A stretch of 64,000 nt of DNA from Yersinia similis. Its GTDB lineage: Bacteria > Pseudomonadota > Gammaproteobacteria > Enterobacterales > Enterobacteriaceae. Of the stretch, positions 42,333 through 51,150 are shown piece after piece. The notes below the pieces were generated by a model. The model was not told the DNA's origin. It worked only from the letters and a program-made list of their open reading frames with translations, and did not search any database. The translations under genes and the position numbers were made by a program. Position 1 is the first letter of the stretch; every line of letters starts with the position of its first letter. The DNA lies in NCBI RefSeq assembly GCF_001053095.1, contig NZ_CGBP01000019.1, forward strand, positions 1-64,000, written 5' to 3'.

Positions 42333-43226
42333 TCAGGCCGCCAGATCCTTGTTCACCAGGGAAGCATAGTACGCTTGCTCTGCTTCAACCGGAGGCACAT
42401 AGCCGATGCGCTCCAGTAATCGGCGGTTGTTGAACCAGTCTACCCAGTCCAGGGTGGCCAACTCCACATCCTGCCTGTTCTTCCAGCTTTGACGGTGGAT
42501 CACCTCTGCTTTGTATAACCCGTTGATACTTTCTGCCAACGCGTTATCGTACGAGTCGCCTACGCTACCCACTGATGCCATTACCTCCGCATCTTTCAGC
42601 CGTTGCGTGTAGGCTAGTGACACATACTGAGATCCGCGATCACTATGATGGATGACGCCGCTGCCCGGTCTTCTGGCCCACAGCGCTTGTTCCAGTGCAT
42701 CCAGAACCAGCGAGGTTTCCATTGTTGATGACACCCGCCACCCCACAATAACGCCCGCGAACACATCAATAATGAACGCGACATAAGCGAAGCCCTGCCA
42801 GGTGCTGGCATAGGTAAAATCGGCCACCCACAGCTGGTTTGGCCGCTCTGCAACGAACTGACGGTTCACCAGAACGTCTGTTGTGCACCGCACTTTGCCG
42901 CTACGGGTTGTTTTCACGCCTTTTCCACGGGTAACCCCTTCTAAGCCTAACGTTTTCATGAGACGTTCTACGGTGCACCTTGCCACCTTGATACTCTCTC
43001 GTGTTAACTGGCGCCAGACCTTCCGCACGCCGTAGACCTGCTTGTTCTCCTCGTAAACACGCTGTATTTCTACACAGAGCTCATTGTCCCGTTTATCACG
43101 ATCACATCGCGTTTCTGGATGTTTGCTTCGCTGCTTGTGCCAGTAAAATGTCGACGGGGCGATAGCCAACTCCTGGCATACCGACTCTACCCCGTGCTGG
43201 TTACTCAGGCTGTCTATTAACGGCAT
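42333..43226 (-). CDS. IS3-family transposase OrfB (DDE domain)
   Basis: The 297 residues hold the HTH_21-like start (SLSNQHGVESVCQELAIAPS), and the rve integrase core with the DDE triad: Asp in LWVADFTYAST, Asp in IHHSDRGSQYVS, Glu in DNALAESINGLYKAE. The ATG at 43226 overlaps the orfA stop, but in IS3 elements OrfB is normally made as an OrfAB fusion by -1 frameshifting at the GGAAAAG upstream. The frame looks intact. Confidence 0.9.
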   Translation of the reverse strand: MPLIDSLSNQHGVESVCQELAIAPSTFYWHKQRSKHPETRCDRDKRDNELCVEIQRVYEENKQVYGVRKVWRQLTRESIKVARCTVERLMKTLGLEGVTRGKGVKTTRSGKVRCTTDVLVNRQFVAERPNQLWVADFTYASTWQGFAYVAFIIDVFAGVIVGWRVSSTMETSLVLDALEQALWARRPGSGVIHHSDRGSQYVSLAYTQRLKDAEVMASVGSVGDSYDNALAESINGLYKAEVIHRQSWKNRQDVELATLDWVDWFNNRRLLERIGYVPPVEAEQAYYASLVNKDLAA

Positions 43227-43564
43227 TATCTTTTCCAGTAGCGGTCGAGCTCCGCCTGCGCAAAATAGGCTGACGCCTGACGCAGAATATCGTTGCTGCG
43301 TCGCAATTCCCTGTTCTCACGTTCCAACTCTTTCAATCGTTGGCGTTCAGGGGTTGTCAGGCTGTTCTCACTGACTTTGGAGCCGGAGTCACGTTCATGC
43401 TGACGGACCCAGGCCTTTAGTGTGTCGGGATTACACCCAATTTTAGGGGCGATGGAGTTGAAAGCTGCGTGTTCAGATTTATATTGGCCACGCTGCTCCA
43501 GAAGCATTCTTACTGCGCGCTCACGCAGTTCGGCTGGATAACGGTTTGCTGATTTTGATGTCAT
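43226..43564 (-). CDS. IS3-family transposase OrfA
   Basis: A 112-residue DNA-binding subunit: an N-terminal helix-turn-helix ([36 protein letters not shown]) and a leucine-zipper-like C terminus ([17 protein letters not shown]). The 3' end TGG-AAA-AGA-TAA contains an A-AAA-G slippery site; a -1 shift there joins the OrfB frame just before its ATG. Confidence 0.88.
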   Translation of the reverse strand: MTSKSANRYPAELRERAVRMLLEQRGQYKSEHAAFNSIAPKIGCNPDTLKAWVRQHERDSGSKVSENSLTTPERQRLKELERENRELRRSNDILRQASAYFAQAELDRYWKR

Positions 43565-43621
43565 CTTGGATCTCCTTTCACTAAGAGTTTAGTCTCCAAG
43601 ATTCCCGGGGCGGTTCAGTTC

Positions 43622-43820
43622 TCTCCGTCGCGGGCACTTTGTCAATAACCTCAGGCGATATCAGTATCGCCCTTTTCTGTGGTGCGCCGGTGCTTGTGGA
43701 GCTGGGGGCAATCTTTTCCTATTCGTGTCCCACTCAGTCGTGCAACGCTGAAAATCCCGTCACGCCTAAATAATTCCTCTGCTTGTTATCTCCGTCGCGG
43801 ACACTTTATCAATAACCTCA
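43622..43820. repeat. 31-base direct repeat, copies at 43622-43652 and 43789-43819
   Basis: CTCCGTCGCGG(G/A)CACTTT(G/A)TCAATAACCTCA occurs twice, about 167 bases apart, with two differences. The first copy is the right end of the element in the zapB terminator. The second abuts the 3' end of the exporter gene, suggesting a second, partial member of the same element family. Confidence 0.75.
43654..43676 (+). terminator. zapB terminator, right half of the duplication
   Basis: GGCGATATCAGTATCGCCC is followed by TTTT, the original 3' part of the terminator. Joined to 42143 it reconstitutes a normal A-rich/hairpin/T-tract signal. Confidence 0.75.
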
Positions 43821-43828
43821 CGGTACGT

Positions 43829-45931
43829 TTATTTTTCCAGATTAATAATACGTTGAGCACTGGCTATCGTTGAAGGACGATGGGCGATAAAAATACGGGT
43901 GATCTTCAGTGAAGCTATCGCATTATTGATATGTGCTTCGTTTGCTAAGTCCAGATGACTTGTTGCCTCGTCCAGAAACAGTAAACTAGGTTGACGATAC
44001 AACGCTCTGGCAATTAATAAACGTTGCTTCTGCCCGCCCGATAAACTGCCCCCGAGCTCACTAATCAACGTTTCATAACCCATCGGCATATGCATAATTT
44101 CTTTATGTATATTGCAATGATTAGCACAGGAAAGAATACGCTGCTCATCTTTGTTGACATCAAAGCTGGCAATGTTATCAGCGATAGAACCCGCGAACAG
44201 CTTGTCATCCTGGAGCACGCAGGCAATGCAATCACGATAATTATTCAGGCCGACCATTGTTATATCCAGCCCATCAATCAGAATATGCCCCTGTGAAGGT
44301 GTCAACAGCCCTGCTATCACTTTCATCAACGTGGTTTTTCCTATGCCCGATGGGCCAGTAATGGCCACACTCTCTCCCGCTTCAACGTGAATGTTCAAAT
44401 CTGAAAAAATAGGTTTTGACAGATTGTCATATTGAAAAGCAATGTTTCGGGCCTCAAAGACCGCAGGTTGATTGGGTGAAAGTAGTTGTCTGGGGGCCTG
44501 TTCTTTTTCGGTTTCGGTGAAAACGATGTCGGCAATACGCTCACTGTGCAAAGCAAGCATACGGAGTTGCAGCACCATATTAATTAGGTTGGTTGCACGA
44601 TCAGAAAATTGTCCCCGATAAGCATTAAAGGCAACAAACATACCTAATGTCATTTGCCCATCAATCACCATTGACGCGCCTAGCCATAGGATGACAACTT
44701 GATCGATGGTGCCGATCAGTGTGTTTACGCCGCCAAAAAACATGTCTAACTTAGTCAGTCGAATATTGGCATTGGTTGTGTCTATGTTTAGATTGAGCCA
44801 AAATTGTGAGCGCGTTGATGCCAGCCCCAGGGCCTTAAGCGTACTGATGCCATAAAGTGTTTCCATAAAATGAGAGCTAGCTTTGGCATTTTTTACGATT
44901 TGCTCTTCGGAAGCCTGGCGGTATTGATTATAAGTGGCGAGGCGCAGGATCATGTACATTGCGGTAAAACCAAGTACCACCCAAACCAGCCAGCCACCAT
45001 ACAAAAACATCATGATAAACACGCCAATAGACATTAGACCGTCAATGATGCCGTTGACCACATTGTTGGTTAATGTTGAACGTATGATATCTAGGGAGCC
45101 GAACCGTGACTGAATATCACCCAGTTTACGTTTTTCAAAATAGGCTAAAGGTAATTTGAGTAGATGGTCAAATAAACCCGCCTTCCATTGCACATCAACT
45201 AAAGACCCCATGACCAGCGATGTCCAAGATCGCAACATACTTAAAAACGTGCGGAATAGAATAAAGAAAAGCAGGCCGATACAAATCAATGCCAATAGGT
45301 CATGGTCCTCGGCAATGATCACATGGTCCATTACCAACTGAGTTCCTACCGGTAGCAGTAGGTTAATGGCCTCGACCATTAACGATAAGCAAAATATTTT
45401 TGTCAGAAAGCCAGGTAAACCACTGATATTACGCATCAGTGATAATAGGCTCAAACGGGTACGGCTTTTTTGGCGGGTAAATTCACTGTCAGGCCATAAT
45501 TCCAGTGCGACACCGGTAAAATGCTGTGACATCTCACTTAGACTGACGGTACGCCGGCCAAATGCCGGGTCGTGAATAATAAACCGGGTGCCCTTCACTG
45601 CAACAAGGACAACAAAATGGCTCATATCCCAATGCAATATACAGGGCGTTTTTAATTGGCGTAACTCATCTAAATCCAGTGATAAAGCGCGGGTTTTAAA
45701 CTTAAGTTGTGCTGATATATTTATTAACAGAGCTAATGTTGCGCCATGAGAAGAAATACCAAAACGTTGGCGTAAATTAAATAAGTCTATATCCATCCCA
45801 TGGTAGCGGCATGCCATTACCAGACAGGCAAGTCCACATTCTGCTGATTCGGTTTGAAGCACCTGTGGGACTTTACGACGAAAGCTAAAATTCAGGCGAT
45901 TTTTTATCTCGTTAAAATGCGTATCATTCAT
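43829..45931 (-). CDS. Peptidase C39 bacteriocin/microcin ABC exporter
   Basis: A 700-residue inner-membrane transporter of the CvaB/MchF type. The N-terminal C39 protease domain has the catalytic Cys32 in ESAECGLACLVMACRYHGMD, His in ILHWDMSHFVVLV and Asp in IIHDPAFGRRTV. A membrane domain with about six helices follows, then the ATPase: Walker A GPSGIGKTT, signature LSGGQKQRLLIARAL, Walker B SLLFLDEATSHLD. Such proteins cut double-glycine leaders during export. The gene overlaps the adaptor gene upstream by eight bases. All catalytic residues look intact. It would need TolC, not encoded here. Confidence 0.93.
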   Translation of the reverse strand: MNDTHFNEIKNRLNFSFRRKVPQVLQTESAECGLACLVMACRYHGMDIDLFNLRQRFGISSHGATLALLINISAQLKFKTRALSLDLDELRQLKTPCILHWDMSHFVVLVAVKGTRFIIHDPAFGRRTVSLSEMSQHFTGVALELWPDSEFTRQKSRTRLSLLSLMRNISGLPGFLTKIFCLSLMVEAINLLLPVGTQLVMDHVIIAEDHDLLALICIGLLFFILFRTFLSMLRSWTSLVMGSLVDVQWKAGLFDHLLKLPLAYFEKRKLGDIQSRFGSLDIIRSTLTNNVVNGIIDGLMSIGVFIMMFLYGGWLVWVVLGFTAMYMILRLATYNQYRQASEEQIVKNAKASSHFMETLYGISTLKALGLASTRSQFWLNLNIDTTNANIRLTKLDMFFGGVNTLIGTIDQVVILWLGASMVIDGQMTLGMFVAFNAYRGQFSDRATNLINMVLQLRMLALHSERIADIVFTETEKEQAPRQLLSPNQPAVFEARNIAFQYDNLSKPIFSDLNIHVEAGESVAITGPSGIGKTTLMKVIAGLLTPSQGHILIDGLDITMVGLNNYRDCIACVLQDDKLFAGSIADNIASFDVNKDEQRILSCANHCNIHKEIMHMPMGYETLISELGGSLSGGQKQRLLIARALYRQPSLLFLDEATSHLDLANEAHINNAIASLKITRIFIAHRPSTIASAQRIINLEK

Positions 45932-47216
45932 TTACAGGCCCCGTTACACTTTTCTTGATGTCATAAAATGGAGATAGCATCCATTGATAAAGAGGCCTTT
46001 TTTCAAGGAATAACGTGACATTAGCTTTAAGGCCATTGGATAGCATTAAAGGTTTAGACTGATAACGAAAATGAATATCGTCTAGTGCCACGATGACTTT
46101 ATAGTAAGGCTCAATGAGTCCACCGTTTGGGAGCCGCGGTGCAATGTTGTATGAGGCTATTTCTTGTTGTGAAACGGGGACATTAGAGATAGAGATTATA
46201 CGTCCAGGAAATTGGCCAAACTTTTCAAAGGGGAAAGCGTCATAGCGTATATTGACTCTGTCTCCCGTATTTATATAAGGTACGCTATTGTTTGGCACCC
46301 AAAGTACAAGACAATAATAGGGGTTATCGGAAGGTGTCAGTTGAACCAAACTGTCATTTGCATTAACCATCTGCCCTTGGGTCACACTCATATTTTCAAT
46401 CTTGCCATCGCTTGGTGAATTAATGAGTAACATGCCACTTGCATCAACTTCAGCCAATTGACGCTTTAAATCACTTTTTTGAAATAAATACTGAGAGATA
46501 TCATTATCGAAATCTGATGCTCGCGTAGAGATTTCACTTTCAAGTTTCGCTATCTGTAAACTTTCTTGTATCAGCTGTGTATTCAGGCTTTGAAAGGCAT
46601 TTTGTTGTTGATAAAAGAGGGAACGCTGATTGGTTAATTGATCTTTAGTAATCAGTCCCTGACGTTGGTAAGTACCATAACTGGCCATTGTACGCCGCAT
46701 ATCATCCATTCCTTTGCCAGCGTTATCGACCAGCTCTTGGGATTTTTTATGTGCCTTTTGATATTGTGCGAGTTGCTGACTTAAATTAAGTAGCGTAAGT
46801 TCTTTATTTTTCTGTGTATTATTGATGATGCTATCAATTTGAGAAATTTGGTTATTTATCGCCTCTAAAGAGTTAAGGCTAACATTACCTGAAAACGTCG
46901 TTCGACTGACATCAATTTGATATAAGTGCTGACCTTTACGGACAATATCACCCACTTCTACCCATTTTTTGGTAATGAATCCTTGTTGGGGAGAAAAAAT
47001 GTTTATGGGATGTGGTTGAGAAATAACCTCACCATTAACGTTTATTCTACGGGTGTATGTTCCATAAATGATAAGAGTAATTAATAACACCAAAAAAATA
47101 GTACATAAAGCAGCTATGAACGTTGTGGAATAACCCGAAGTTAACAGCGCCTTCCCCAGCCATTTTGTTCTAATATACTCTACCGCGTCCCGGCGGAATA
47201 TCTGATTACTGCTCAT
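45924..47216 (-). CDS. HlyD/CvaA-family membrane fusion protein for microcin export
   Basis: A 430-residue periplasmic adaptor linking the ABC exporter to an outer-membrane channel. One N-terminal membrane segment (about residues 32-56, FIAALCTIFLVLLITLIIYG) is followed by a lipoyl-like half (ISPQQGFITKKWVEVGDIVRKG in part), a long coiled coil (about 115-250) and the second lipoyl/beta-barrel part (INSPSDGKIENMSVTQGQMV). The start MSSNQIFRRDAVEYI is chosen for the GGAGCGAGG just ahead of it; eight more codons are open upstream. It is coupled to the exporter gene. Confidence 0.9.
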   Translation of the reverse strand: MSSNQIFRRDAVEYIRTKWLGKALLTSGYSTTFIAALCTIFLVLLITLIIYGTYTRRINVNGEVISQPHPINIFSPQQGFITKKWVEVGDIVRKGQHLYQIDVSRTTFSGNVSLNSLEAINNQISQIDSIINNTQKNKELTLLNLSQQLAQYQKAHKKSQELVDNAGKGMDDMRRTMASYGTYQRQGLITKDQLTNQRSLFYQQQNAFQSLNTQLIQESLQIAKLESEISTRASDFDNDISQYLFQKSDLKRQLAEVDASGMLLINSPSDGKIENMSVTQGQMVNANDSLVQLTPSDNPYYCLVLWVPNNSVPYINTGDRVNIRYDAFPFEKFGQFPGRIISISNVPVSQQEIASYNIAPRLPNGGLIEPYYKVIVALDDIHFRYQSKPLMLSNGLKANVTLFLEKRPLYQWMLSPFYDIKKSVTGPVNE

Positions 47217-47428
47217 TCCTCGCTCCGTTATACCCATCATTTCAAATCAACATATCACAAAAAATAGAATGTTTAATTGAATCATTTTCACGTAACTCTA
47301 TTTTGGTATATTTAATTATTTACGAATTGCAGTTTGATTTTTTATTATTTTGCTATTACATTTTCGTTGAGCGCTTTTATGCTCACCATGAAGAACTAAC
47401 TTAATTTTATCTATATAGGAGTCTTTCT

Positions 47429-47668
47429 GTGAAAGAACTTACACAAACGGAAGTGATGGAAGTTTCGGGCGCGGGTATTGTTTCTGATGCAGGTAAAGTG
47501 CTGGGTTCTGGCTTTGGTGCTCTGATTGACGCTGGTGCATCTATCTTTGGTATTAAGCCAAATGCTAGCGCAACAATCGGTAAAATCGGCGAAAGCATTG
47601 GTTCTGCTTTTGATGCAGGTATTTCCGGAGTTAAACAGTTCTTTGGTTTGTCAGCACCACAGCAGTAA
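47429..47668 (+). CDS. Class II microcin-like precursor with double-glycine-type leader
   Basis: A 79-residue peptide starting at a GTG codon, with AGGAG seven bases ahead. The first 15 residues, MKELTQTEVMEVSGA, fit the class II microcin leader pattern (compare the microcin V leader MRTLTLNELDSVSGG), ending in a Gly-Ala cleavage site. The predicted 64-residue core begins GIVSDAGKVLGSG and ends FFGLSAPQQ. It is rich in Gly, Ala, Ser and Ile, with no cysteine and no serine-rich siderophore-acceptor tail. It is divergent from the adaptor-exporter pair that would process it. I do not recognise it as a named microcin. Confidence 0.8.
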   Translation: MKELTQTEVMEVSGAGIVSDAGKVLGSGFGALIDAGASIFGIKPNASATIGKIGESIGSAFDAGISGVKQFFGLSAPQQ

Positions 47669-47674
47669 TAAGTA

Positions 47675-47704
47675 AATATGCCAGCGCGAAAGCGCTGGCA
47701 TATT
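47675..47704 (+). terminator. 13-bp hairpin with GAAA tetraloop after the microcin-like gene
   Basis: AATATGCCAGCGC pairs perfectly with GCGCTGGCATATT around GAAA, six bases past the stop. There is no T tract, so it may protect the 3' end of the message rather than, or as well as, terminate. Confidence 0.6.
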
Positions 47705-47910
47705 AATTGAAATGGATATAGAAAGTACGCACTATTAAGTAGTAATGTTTGTAGGGGGGTTTAAAAGAAAAAGCAAAAATAAAAAAAACAGATTTTTCCT
47801 ATTTTAGATGATGGGGGAAGTAACAAGGCGAAGATTAAAATACAGACTTATCCTATTTAAATCGATAAAGACTGATTCTCTTTTAATACGCTTCACCATA
47901 ATATGGATAT

Positions 47911-48084
47911 ATGCTGTGTTACTACAGTAAGTTTTCTGAGTTAGAAGTTGTCACATTATCTTTCCACTACCAACATGATTTTTTTGTGATTAGAAATTTA
48001 TTTTCTATCGTCGATGACTTTAGTTTAAAAAAAATCAGTGTCCTACTTAGAACCCTCAATTTTCTCCCTTCTTTTATTTTTTAG
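47911..48084 (+). CDS. Small hypothetical ORF downstream of the microcin-like gene
   Basis: An open frame of 57 residues, MLCYYSKFSELEVVTLSFHY at the start and RTLNFLPSFIF at the end, mixed hydrophobic and basic. It has no clear ribosome-binding site and I recognise no family. The place, just downstream of a microcin-like gene, is where an immunity gene would be expected, but nothing in the sequence proves it is translated. Confidence 0.25.
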   Translation: MLCYYSKFSELEVVTLSFHYQHDFFVIRNLFSIVDDFSLKKISVLLRTLNFLPSFIF

Positions 48085-48320
48085 TGCTGGTATCTATATA
48101 AATAAAGTACGAGGATTAGGTGATTTAAAATCATGAAAAATTTCAGGTGAACATCTTCCTTTATGGGTTAGCAAACAACCCCGAAAAGCGCGTTAAATGG
48201 GTAATGGCACGGTGGTGGCGGGTATGAACGCATTATCGTGGATTTATTATTTTCACGGCCCGATACCCACAATGATTATCTATTTCTTAACTTAATTCAT
48301 TCACATCTTGATGAGGTTTT
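48085..48320. other. AT-rich spacer upstream of the DUF4232-like gene
   Basis: No supported gene. Only frames below about 33 codons are present, for example 48196-48294. Confidence 0.4.
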
Positions 48321-48323
48321 TTG

Positions 48324-48902
48324 ATGCAGAGAGGCTGCTGTTTTCTCCGTAGTACAACTACCGCTGGAGTGGCGCTGAGCGTTGCCATGACGCTATCGGC
48401 ATCGGCGTGGGCGATCTCAGAACAGGTAACGTCAGCACGGACTGTGCCGGACAATGATATTGTCTGTCATGTAGCCCACCTTAATGCCCGTTTTGATGAT
48501 AAAGAGGGGCTATTCGAAGGAGCATCACAAAGCGGTACTTTGCTGATATTACGTAACATTAGCGCTCGATCCTGTCAGGTTAATGCGATGCCAGTGGTTA
48601 GTTTCGAAGGCGCAGGTGGCCAGCAGTTGGCCGTCTTTCGCAGAGTACCGCGTGGGATGCGGCAGGAGCCGATACTCTCACCTGTCACGGTCGCGGCGGG
48701 AGCTGAAGTCGCGGTGCAATTGCGTTGGGTGGCCGGTGACGTGTTCGATGGGAATAACTGTGTAACACCTGAGAAAGTGGTGGTGACCTTGCTAGGGGGG
48801 ACATTGCGTTTACCTTTCGGCCGACAGATGTGTGCGGCATCTGGTGACACTGAATTCTTCAGTCAGGCTCCAGTAGGCCCAGTAACCAATGAGGTGCAAT
48901 GA
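48324..48902 (+). CDS. Exported DUF4232-like protein
   Basis: A 192-residue secreted protein from the ATG at 48324. Residues up to about 31 form a signal peptide (AGVALSVAMTLSASAWA). The mature part resembles DUF4232: a beta-sandwich-like pattern with GTLLILRNISARSCQVN, MPVVSFEGAGGQQLAVF and VAVQLRWVAGDVFDGNNC, and four cysteines that could form two disulfides. Base composition is higher in GC than the surrounding spacers. It lies on the zapB-rraA insertion, upstream of the YcgJ-like gene in the same direction. Function unknown. Confidence 0.6.
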   Translation: MQRGCCFLRSTTTAGVALSVAMTLSASAWAISEQVTSARTVPDNDIVCHVAHLNARFDDKEGLFEGASQSGTLLILRNISARSCQVNAMPVVSFEGAGGQQLAVFRRVPRGMRQEPILSPVTVAAGAEVAVQLRWVAGDVFDGNNCVTPEKVVVTLLGGTLRLPFGRQMCAASGDTEFFSQAPVGPVTNEVQ

Positions 48903-48956
48903 GTGACAGGGGGGTAACTCCAGAGAGATAAAAATTTTACTCATGAGGATAACATA

Positions 48957-49310
48957 ATGAAAAAAGTACTTTTTTTAACCGCATTATTGGGTGTGTCAAC
49001 ATCAACATTTGCTGCAACGATATTTGAACCGTCGGAAGGTGTGGTGTGTGATAAGAAATCAAATTTTTGCGTAGATAATCAAGGTATATCCATGGGATGG
49101 ACGAAAGAATATCTTGGTAGCGATGCAGAAGAGAAATTGTCTAAAGAGACCGGAGGAAGTGGCGATATTCATCTCTGGGAATATACATTGAGCAACGGTG
49201 TATATTGTGATTCTCATGCAAAACAGTGTTATACCGATCGTTATTTCCCTCGCACGAAGGAAAAACAGGAGAAGAAATACACCGCTAAAATTTTCGGGAC
49301 TGCTAAATAA
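48957..49310 (+). CDS. Exported YcgJ-family small protein
   Basis: A 117-residue protein with a signal peptide (MKKVLFLTALLGVSTSTFA, cleaved after residue 19) and a short mature domain with two cysteine pairs, CDKKSNFC and CDSHAKQC, each spaced by six residues. The form FEPSEGVVCDKKSNFC fits the YcgJ family of small periplasmic proteins of unknown role. It is 54 bases after the DUF4232-like gene, with which it may be cotranscribed. Confidence 0.65.
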   Translation: MKKVLFLTALLGVSTSTFAATIFEPSEGVVCDKKSNFCVDNQGISMGWTKEYLGSDAEEKLSKETGGSGDIHLWEYTLSNGVYCDSHAKQCYTDRYFPRTKEKQEKKYTAKIFGTAK

Positions 49311-49452
49311 TTTGGGTAAACTTACGTGTGTGTATTGCGGTGTGGGGGGACAATATTACGCCAGGATCGCAATCACAGTGGATAGGAGAAGGAGGGGAAC
49401 CTTCTCCTATCTGTACACTTATCCCCGTCAGATGGATATTATTTAGGGTATG

Positions 49453-50022
<570 letters not shown>

Positions 50023-50078
50023 TCAAGTTACCTTGAGCCGCTAATGGCTTGGAGACCTTTTTAGATAAACGAGCCGTA

Positions 50079-50996
50079 TTAACTGAATACCAGGCCCACA
50101 GCAAATAGGATATTGGTCAGTAAGGCAGCTTTCACCATCTGCTCAAGCATGGGACGCATACCCGTTGCGGTAGGGTCCCGCAAAACAAGCAGCGCATGTT
50201 TTCTCAGTAATGGGATCGCCAACAAAAAGATCCAACCATGCCAACTGTGCAGATGCAGAATGCTGAAGAGTGCCAGGCAGAAGATGGCGACACCGATTAA
50301 CAGCGCATGATAATAGCGTGCTACGGCAGGCCCTAGACGGACTGCCAGCGTATTTTTGCCATTCGCTTTATCATTTTCGATATCGCGTAAGTTATTAATA
50401 TTTAATACCGCCGTGGCCAGTAAGCCACAGGCCGTGGCGGGCAGCATGACGATGCTATCAAAGTGGCCAGCTTGAAGATAATAGGTCCCAGCGACGCTTA
50501 GCCAACCGAAGAATACCAATACCGAAATATCACCCAATCCCATATAACCATAGGGTTTGCTCCCCACGGTGTAAGTAATGGCGGCAACAATCGCCATCAA
50601 ACCAAGCAGTAAAAACCCAAGAATATCGCTGGGCTTTTCACAGGCGACGGCAATGAGGGCGATACCTGAAATGATTGTTAAGATCACGGTGATAATTAGC
50701 GCCACTTTCATTTGCTGGTGGCTAATCATCCCTTTTTGCATACCGCGTAATGGCCCAATACGTTCTTCGGTATCGCTGCCTTTCGCAGCATCGCCATAGT
50801 CGTTAGCCAGATTGGACAGGATTTGCAGCAGGCCGGCAGTTAATAGGGCTAATAGTGCCACGGCCGGTTTAAAACTATCGAGCCAGACAGCCAAGGCTGA
50901 ACCGGTAACGATAGAGGCGAACGCCAATGGTAGGGTGCGTGGTCGTAGGCTTTCCAGCCAAGCCTGGGTTTGGCTGGTGTTGATTGATAGGCTCAT
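50079..50996 (-). CDS. menA: 1,4-dihydroxy-2-naphthoate octaprenyltransferase
   Basis: Attaches the polyprenyl chain in menaquinone synthesis. A UbiA-superfamily membrane protein of 305 residues with about eight helices and the two Asp-rich Mg-diphosphate motifs, NLANDYGDAAKGSDTEE and NINNLRDIENDKANGK. The start MSLSINTSQTQAWLESLRPR is used; four more codons are open upstream. It lies between rraA and hslU. Confidence 0.96.
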   Translation of the reverse strand: MSLSINTSQTQAWLESLRPRTLPLAFASIVTGSALAVWLDSFKPAVALLALLTAGLLQILSNLANDYGDAAKGSDTEERIGPLRGMQKGMISHQQMKVALIITVILTIISGIALIAVACEKPSDILGFLLLGLMAIVAAITYTVGSKPYGYMGLGDISVLVFFGWLSVAGTYYLQAGHFDSIVMLPATACGLLATAVLNINNLRDIENDKANGKNTLAVRLGPAVARYYHALLIGVAIFCLALFSILHLHSWHGWIFLLAIPLLRKHALLVLRDPTATGMRPMLEQMVKAALLTNILFAVGLVFS

Positions 50997-51113
50997 TTTT
51001 CGCTTCATTCAATAGGGGTCTGGTCCGCCTTAATATCGGCGTGTAAGAAAACGGGATCATGCCAAATGGAAATAATGTTAGTAAAATCATCATGTCAAAA
51101 AATTATGACGTTA

Positions 51114-51147
51114 TCAAAATCATAATGCGATCAGAATCATAATACGA
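51114..51147. repeat. 17-bp tandem duplication upstream of menA
   Basis: TCAAAATCATAATGCGA (51114-51130) and TCAGAATCATAATACGA (51131-51147) are adjacent and differ at two positions. A further degenerate ATTATGACGTTATCAAAA-like unit precedes them. Confidence 0.7.
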
Positions 51148-51150
51148 TAA

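Larger units (their letters stand above)
42291..43617 (-). mobile_element. IS3-family insertion sequence (IS1222-like)
   Basis: A 1327-bp element with terminal inverted repeats: left TGAACCGCCCCGG...CTTGGAGA, right the inverse with TGAACCGCCCCGGGAATCTTGGAGA-like sequence. It carries orfA and orfB in the usual overlapping arrangement. No 3-bp target duplication is seen: the flanks are GCC at the left and GTT at the right. That suggests a later rearrangement or slightly different true ends. Confidence 0.85.
42163..43653. mobile_element. Non-autonomous insertion in the zapB terminator, itself interrupted by an IS
   Basis: Two segments, 42163-42290 (128 bp) and 43618-43653 (36 bp), lie between 19-bp direct copies of the terminator hairpin and together make about 164 bp without coding capacity. 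Subterminal TGACAAA (42170-42176) and its inverse TTTGTCA (43638-43644) occur 7 and 9 bases from the ends. An internal hairpin CCGCGCCA-AGGA-TGGCGCGG is at 42227-42246. The left part is shared with 30333-30404. This fits a MITE-like element; the mobilising enzyme is unknown. Confidence 0.6.

Noticed and set aside
47270-47292. Possible Fur box upstream of the microcin-like gene
   Set aside because: ATTGAATCATTTTCA has one good half (ATTTTCA) but only about 9 of 14 consensus positions, too weak to call.
48196-48294. 32-codon frame upstream of the DUF4232-like gene
   Set aside because: Very short, no ribosome-binding site and no recognisable feature.
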